64,000 nucleotides of DNA, taken from contig NZ_AOJI01000026.1 in assembly GCF_000336995.1 (NCBI RefSeq), forward strand, positions 1-64,000, given 5' to 3'. Positions 60,152 through 64,000 of the stretch are shown piece by piece (the stretch's first letter is position 1; the number at the start of each line of letters is the position of its first letter). This DNA is from Halorubrum aidingense JCM 13560. Lineage in GTDB: Archaea; Halobacteriota; Halobacteria; Halobacteriales; Haloferacaceae. The notes beneath the pieces were generated by a model. It was not told where the DNA came from and did no database searches. It saw nothing but the letters and a program-made list of their open reading frames with translations. The translations under genes were made by a program, and so were the position numbers.

Positions 60152-60162
60152 TTTTATAAATA
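60152..60162 (+). promoter_or_regulatory. TATA box of the R15P isomerase-kinase pair
   Basis: TTTTATAAATA is centred about 28 bases before ATG 60185, one of the strongest TATA boxes in the window. Confidence 0.65.
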
Positions 60163-60184
60163 CCGCGGCGGCTACGGGATCGGT

Positions 60185-61156
60185 ATGACCGAGCACGAGC
60201 CGGCGGCCGCGGTGCGGGAGACCGCCGACGAGATCGCGACCATGGAGATCCGCGGGGCGGCGACCATCGCCTCGGCGGCCGCCGAGGCGCTCGCCGAACA
60301 GGCCCGCGCGGCCGCGGCGGAGGGGCCGACCGCGAGCGACCCCGAGGCCTTCCGGGCGTCGATGCGCGCGGCGGGGCGGACCCTGCGCGAGACGCGCCCG
60401 ACCGCCGTCTCGCTGCCGAACGCGCTCAGGTACGTCCTCCAGCGGATGGACGGCGAGGGGGTCGACGACCTGCGCCGGAACGTCGTCGACGCGAGCGAGG
60501 CGTTCGTCCGCCAGCTCGACCGCGCCCAAGACGACCTCGGACAGGTCGGCGCGAACCGCCTCGCCGACGGCGACACGGTGATGACGCACTGCCACTCGAC
60601 GGACGCGCTCGCGTGCATCGAGGCCGCCGTCGACCAGGGGAAGTCGATATCCGCGGTCGTCAAAGAGACGCGCCCGCGTCAGCAGGGGCACATCACCGCC
60701 GAACAGCTGCGCGACATCGGGGTCCCGGTCACGCTCATCGTCGACTCTGCGGCGCGTCGGTACCTCGACGAAGTCGACCACGTCGTCGTCGGCGCCGACT
60801 CCATCGCGGCCGACGGCGGGGTGATCAACAAGATCGGCACCTCGGGGCTCGCCGTCAACGCCCGCGAGCGCGGCGTGCCGATCATGACCGCGGCACAGAC
60901 GATCAAGCTTCACCCGGAGACGCTGACGGGCCACACCGTCGAGATCGAGATGCGCGACGAGACCGAGGTCATCTCCCCCGACGACCGCGAAGCGATCGGC
61001 GAGATCGCCGTCGAGAACCCGGCGTTCGACGTGACGCCGCCGCGATACATGGACGCGATCGTCACGGAACACGGCCAGTTCCCGCCCGAGAGCATCGTGA
61101 CGCTGATGCGGGAGCTGTTCGGCGAGGGCGCCGAAGAGCCGTGGGCCGAGCCATGA
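60185..61156 (+). CDS. Ribose-1,5-bisphosphate isomerase
   Basis: R15P isomerase (323 aa) is related to eIF2B. C136 (MTHCHSTDAL) and D205 (VVGADSIAADGG) match the catalytic Cys and Asp of the Thermococcus kodakarensis enzyme (C133 and D202). It makes ribulose 1,5-bisphosphate. MEIRGAATIASAAAEALA and NKIGTSGLAVNAR are typical. The gene overlaps the PfkB kinase by 4 bases. No RuBisCO gene is present, so RuBP is probably dephosphorylated and cleaved by the neighbouring HAD and aldolase. Confidence 0.92.
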   Translation: MTEHEPAAAVRETADEIATMEIRGAATIASAAAEALAEQARAAAAEGPTASDPEAFRASMRAAGRTLRETRPTAVSLPNALRYVLQRMDGEGVDDLRRNVVDASEAFVRQLDRAQDDLGQVGANRLADGDTVMTHCHSTDALACIEAAVDQGKSISAVVKETRPRQQGHITAEQLRDIGVPVTLIVDSAARRYLDEVDHVVVGADSIAADGGVINKIGTSGLAVNARERGVPIMTAAQTIKLHPETLTGHTVEIEMRDETEVISPDDREAIGEIAVENPAFDVTPPRYMDAIVTEHGQFPPESIVTLMRELFGEGAEEPWAEP

Positions 61157-62235
61157 GCGAGGGGGAGTCGCCGGACGGGGGTTCGGACCGCGCTCCCGAC
61201 TCGGACGCGGATCACGCCCCTGACCCGGACGCGGATCACGCACCTGACCCGGACCCGGACCTCGCGCCCGAGGAGTCCAGCCGCGTCCCGAAGGTGATCT
61301 CGGCGGGCCACATCAACTGGGACGTGACGATCCACGTCGAGGAGCTGCCGGAGCCGGACGGCGAGACGCGGATCGAGCGGCTCGAACAGTCCGGCGGAGG
61401 CAGCGCCGCGAACGTCGCGGTCGGACTCGTCGACTTGGGCGGCCAGTCGGTCGTCTACGGGAGCGTCGGCGGCGACGAGTCGGGCGCGCTCGCGCTCCGC
61501 GAGCTCGCGAGCGCCGGGGTCGACCCCGGGCAGGTGCTCGTGGACGCGGACGAGCCGACGTCGGTGAAGTACGTGATCGTCGACGGCGGCGGCGAGCTGC
61601 TCATGCTGGCGAACGACGGGGCCAACGAGTCGTTCACGGCGGCCGAACTCGACCGCGATACGCTGGCGGCGGCCGACCACCTCCACCTCACCGGCCAGCA
61701 GCCGGAGACGGCGGCCGCGCTGGCGACGGCCGCGGGCGAGGCGGGCGCGACCCGCAGCTTCGACCCCGGCCGACGCGTCGGCGACCGCGAGTTCGACGCC
61801 GCGCTCCACGCGACCGACGTGCTCTTTTTAAATGCCCGCGAGGCGAACGCGCTCGCCGACGCGACCGACATCGACCCGTGGGAGCCGGACGACCGCGTCG
61901 TCGCGATCAAACTCGGGAGCGAGGGCGCGACGGTCCGGACGCCCCACGGCGACGTGTCGCACCCCGGGTTCGGCGTCGATCCGGTCGACACGGCCGGCGC
62001 CGGCGACGCGTTCGCGGCCGGATTCCTCGGCGCCGCGCTGCGCGAGCCCGAGATCACCGGCGACGGGTTCTCGCACGACCCTCGCGATTATCAGGTCCCC
62101 CTGCTCGTCGGCAACGCCTGCGGCGCGATCGCGGCCGAGACCGTGACCGCCCGGACGTCCCTCTCGTGGGACCGGATCCGGGAGACGATGGGCGATTCGC
62201 CCGAGTCGGATCTGCTGATCGAGATCCGGGTCTGA
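61153..62235 (+). CDS. PfkB-family kinase (probable ribose-1-phosphate kinase)
   Basis: This 360-aa kinase starts after a 4-base overlap with the isomerase. An acidic D-P-D repeat fills residues 15-45. PfkB motif 1 is GGGSAANVAVGLVDLGG (about 80-96) and motif 2 DTAGAGDAFAAGF (about 279-291) with the catalytic Asp. It should phosphorylate ribose 1-phosphate to the 1,5-bisphosphate, feeding the isomerase. Adenosine, guanosine or other sugar kinase activity remains possible. Confidence 0.88.
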   Translation: MSEGESPDGGSDRAPDSDADHAPDPDADHAPDPDPDLAPEESSRVPKVISAGHINWDVTIHVEELPEPDGETRIERLEQSGGGSAANVAVGLVDLGGQSVVYGSVGGDESGALALRELASAGVDPGQVLVDADEPTSVKYVIVDGGGELLMLANDGANESFTAAELDRDTLAAADHLHLTGQQPETAAALATAAGEAGATRSFDPGRRVGDREFDAALHATDVLFLNAREANALADATDIDPWEPDDRVVAIKLGSEGATVRTPHGDVSHPGFGVDPVDTAGAGDAFAAGFLGAALREPEITGDGFSHDPRDYQVPLLVGNACGAIAAETVTARTSLSWDRIRETMGDSPESDLLIEIRV

Positions 62236-62252
62236 TCGCCGCTCGCGGTGTC

Positions 62253-63455
62253 TCAGTCTCTTTCACCGACGTAATCGAACGCGACCGCGAGGTCGTCGGC
62301 GCCCCAGAAGACGAACCGATAGCGGCCCGGAAGCAGGTCGGGGCACACCCGGAGCGTGTCCGCGTGCGGGCCGCCCTCGACGAGCCCGGCTTCGGTCATC
62401 TCGAACTCCCAGTGGAGCGTCTCGCCGGGGCGGACGCCGATCGCCTCGTCGGTGTATTCGAACGTGTCGTCGCGGTCGCCCCCGCGGATCTCCGTCCACC
62501 CCGACTCGGTGCGCAGTTCGAGGTTGTACTTCCCCTGGTTGCCGACGTGAACCGCTCGGGCTGAGACGTTCGTCAACTCGATCCGGAAGCGGGTCCCGCG
62601 GGCGATCGTCAACGGCTCGGAGGCGGGATCGTCGTCTCCGGGGATAACGGCCCGAAGCGCCAGCGGGCCGTCGCCTCCGCTGCCCTCGCCGTCGCTGTCG
62701 TCGCCCCCGCTGACGCCGCCGTCGTCGCCCCCGCTGACGCCGCCGTCGTCGCCCCAGTTGACCTCGCCCTCGTACGCCTGCGGGTGGCGCTCGAATCCCT
62801 CCGTCTCGCACTCGAACGCGGCGGGGATCGACGCCGGATCGCGGTCGGGACGGACGCCGCCGGGGAGCGCCTCGGCATCGAGGACGCCGTCCTCCCCGGA
62901 CACCTCGGCCGTCTCGCCCCAGCCGTCGGTGATCGACAGCCGGATCGCGTCGGGGAGCGGGTCGGTCGTGACACGGAGCAGCGCCCCGGAGTACGTGATC
63001 GCCTCCCCGCACGCCTCGTTCGCCTCGGCGGTGTCCTCGACCGTCGCGGCCCCGACGAGCGTCCCGTCCTCGACGGCGACGTCCGCGAACGAGATCTCGC
63101 TGTGGCAGGTCGTGGGACCGACCGACTCCGCGTACGCGAGCACCGACGCGTCGAAGTCGGTCTCCTCGACGAACGCTCGCGTCTCCGCGTCGGCCTCCCG
63201 GAGCAGCCACGGATCCCCGTCCTCGTCGGTGAGCAGCGCACAGAACCCGCGCCGCACATTCGAGTCCCAGGCGGGACCGGTGAGCGCCCGGCCGACCTGG
63301 TGAACCGAGGCGTCGGGGTCGTCGCTTCCGGACCCGTCATCGCTTCCGGGCCCGCCGTCGCTTCCGGACCCACTAGTGCAGCCGGCGAGAGCCACGGAGC
63401 CGCCTGCGCCGATTCCCCACAGGAGCCGTCGTCGCGTGGGTTCGGGTTCGCTCAT
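62253..63455 (-). CDS. Tat-exported lipoprotein with C-terminal domain shared with 49197
   Basis: This 400-aa protein starts PTRRRLLWGIGAGG (twin-Arg) with lipobox LAGC, then a Gly/Ser/Asp linker (about 27-50). Residues 50-235 hold an unassigned domain with four Cys (CALL, TTCH, NEACGEA, FECE). A Gly-Gly-Asp repeat linker follows. The C-terminal domain (about 270-400) ends RYRFVFWGADDLAVAFDYV, similar to the end of the 49197 lipoprotein. The function is unknown. Confidence 0.8.
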   Translation of the reverse strand: MSEPEPTRRRLLWGIGAGGSVALAGCTSGSGSDGGPGSDDGSGSDDPDASVHQVGRALTGPAWDSNVRRGFCALLTDEDGDPWLLREADAETRAFVEETDFDASVLAYAESVGPTTCHSEISFADVAVEDGTLVGAATVEDTAEANEACGEAITYSGALLRVTTDPLPDAIRLSITDGWGETAEVSGEDGVLDAEALPGGVRPDRDPASIPAAFECETEGFERHPQAYEGEVNWGDDGGVSGGDDGGVSGGDDSDGEGSGGDGPLALRAVIPGDDDPASEPLTIARGTRFRIELTNVSARAVHVGNQGKYNLELRTESGWTEIRGGDRDDTFEYTDEAIGVRPGETLHWEFEMTEAGLVEGGPHADTLRVCPDLLPGRYRFVFWGADDLAVAFDYVGERD

Positions 63456-63514
63456 GCCGGTCCCTTCGACGCGCCCGCATAAGGGCTTCCCGTAGACACA
63501 AACGCCGCTCTGTG

Positions 63515-64000
63515 TTACCTCGTCGGGTCGAACAGCCCCCGAAGCTCCGCGCGGCCGAGGCCGGACGCGAGGCCGAGCGCGAGCGCGATCCGCGCTTTCG
63601 ACGCCGGGAGCGTCCCGGCGAAGACGACGCCGTGGCCCGCGAGGGTGACGGCGCCGCCGGGCGTCCCGTACACGGGTTCCGTGGGGCCTGCGGGCGGTCG
63701 TCCGGCGACGACGACCGGCACGTCGTCGACGATCTCGGCCACGGCGTCGCCGATCGCGGCGGTGGCGTTCCCGAGCCCGGTCCCCTCGATCACGATCCCG
63801 CCGACGCCGGCGTCGACCGCGCGCTCGATCTGGCCGGCGCCCGCGCCGGTTCCGGAGTGAATCACCGGGACTGCAGGCACCTCGGGTGCCTCGGGCACCG
63901 CTGAGGCCTCGGACGCCGCGGACATCTCGGACGTTTCGGACGTCTCCGTGTGCCCGTCCGCGGGGTCGATCGCGTCCGCGAGCGGGTCGACGGCGACCCC
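63515..64000 (-). CDS. Asparaginase-family protein (partial, 5' end outside window)
   Basis: The reading frame is open to the window edge. The visible C-terminal 160 residues contain GIVIEGTGLGNATAAIGDAV, VVVAGRPPAGPTEPVYG and AGTLPASKARIALALGLA, the second domain of type I/II asparaginases. The catalytic N-terminal threonines are outside the window. A low-complexity Glu/Ala/Val stretch (about 25-45 of the visible part) precedes this. Glutamyl-tRNA(Gln) amidotransferase subunit D is a possible alternative because it shares this domain. Confidence 0.85.
   Translation of the reverse strand, partial: GVAVDPLADAIDPADGHTETSETSEMSAASEASAVPEAPEVPAVPVIHSGTGAGAGQIERAVDAGVGGIVIEGTGLGNATAAIGDAVAEIVDDVPVVVAGRPPAGPTEPVYGTPGGAVTLAGHGVVFAGTLPASKARIALALGLASGLGRAELRGLFDPTR

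Overview
The window is a very GC-rich, densely coded archaeal chromosome segment. Acidic proteins, TATA boxes 25-30 bases before start codons (leaderless transcripts), Tat-dependent lipoproteins, ribosomal protein S8e, transcription factor S, Orc1/Cdc6, SecD/SecF without SecA, and CheF all point to a haloarchaeon. The style fits the Halorubrum/Haloferacales group (inference). About 70 protein genes and two tRNA genes are called. No rRNA, CRISPR array or intact insertion sequence was seen.

Layout. 1-17.7 kb: housekeeping and conserved haloarchaeal genes (ornithine cyclodeaminase family, glyA, a TbsP-type regulator, an orphan YcaO protein, a GHMP protein of the RFAP synthase family, an HTR/KaiC-like protein, a MOT1-type transporter, transcription factor S, mutY), with a hairpin array and dispersed repeats at 11.8-12.06 kb. 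17.7-24.4 kb: a five-gene peptide/nickel-type ABC importer operon whose binding protein looks circularly permuted. 24.6-34.9 kb: tRNA-Thr, tRNA-Gly, a PiT phosphate transporter, a degenerate cis-prenyltransferase, secF-secD, rnhB and rps8e. 35-39.4 kb: a K+ channel/TrkA protein, small regulators and a 22-base tandem repeat. 39.7-42.4 kb: the hemD-cobA-hemC tetrapyrrole operon, read as hemC, cobA, hemD.

42.5-44.4 kb holds a putative replication origin: an orc1/cdc6 gene of lower GC content, flanked by three origin-recognition-box-like repeats upstream and four in inverted orientation downstream. It sits between core genes (hemC and sufS-sufU), so it is probably a secondary chromosomal origin or an integrated replicon. 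glmM and small haloarchaeal genes follow.

49.8-58.6 kb is a taxis island. A leftward arm has cheW, a KaiC-like ATPase, a small unknown gene and a second RecA-fold protein. A divergent rightward arm has cheB-cheA-cheR-HEAT-cheF in overlapping or abutting order. CheF links the Che system to the archaellum. cheY, cheC, cheD and arl genes are not in this window.

58.7-62.2 kb carries a HAD phosphatase, a class II aldolase, ribose-1,5-bisphosphate isomerase and a PfkB kinase in one direction. This set matches the RuBisCO-independent (non-carboxylating) pentose bisphosphate route of halophilic archaea, which takes nucleoside ribose to dihydroxyacetone phosphate plus glycolaldehyde. The window ends in a Tat lipoprotein and the C-terminal part of an asparaginase-family gene that runs off the edge.
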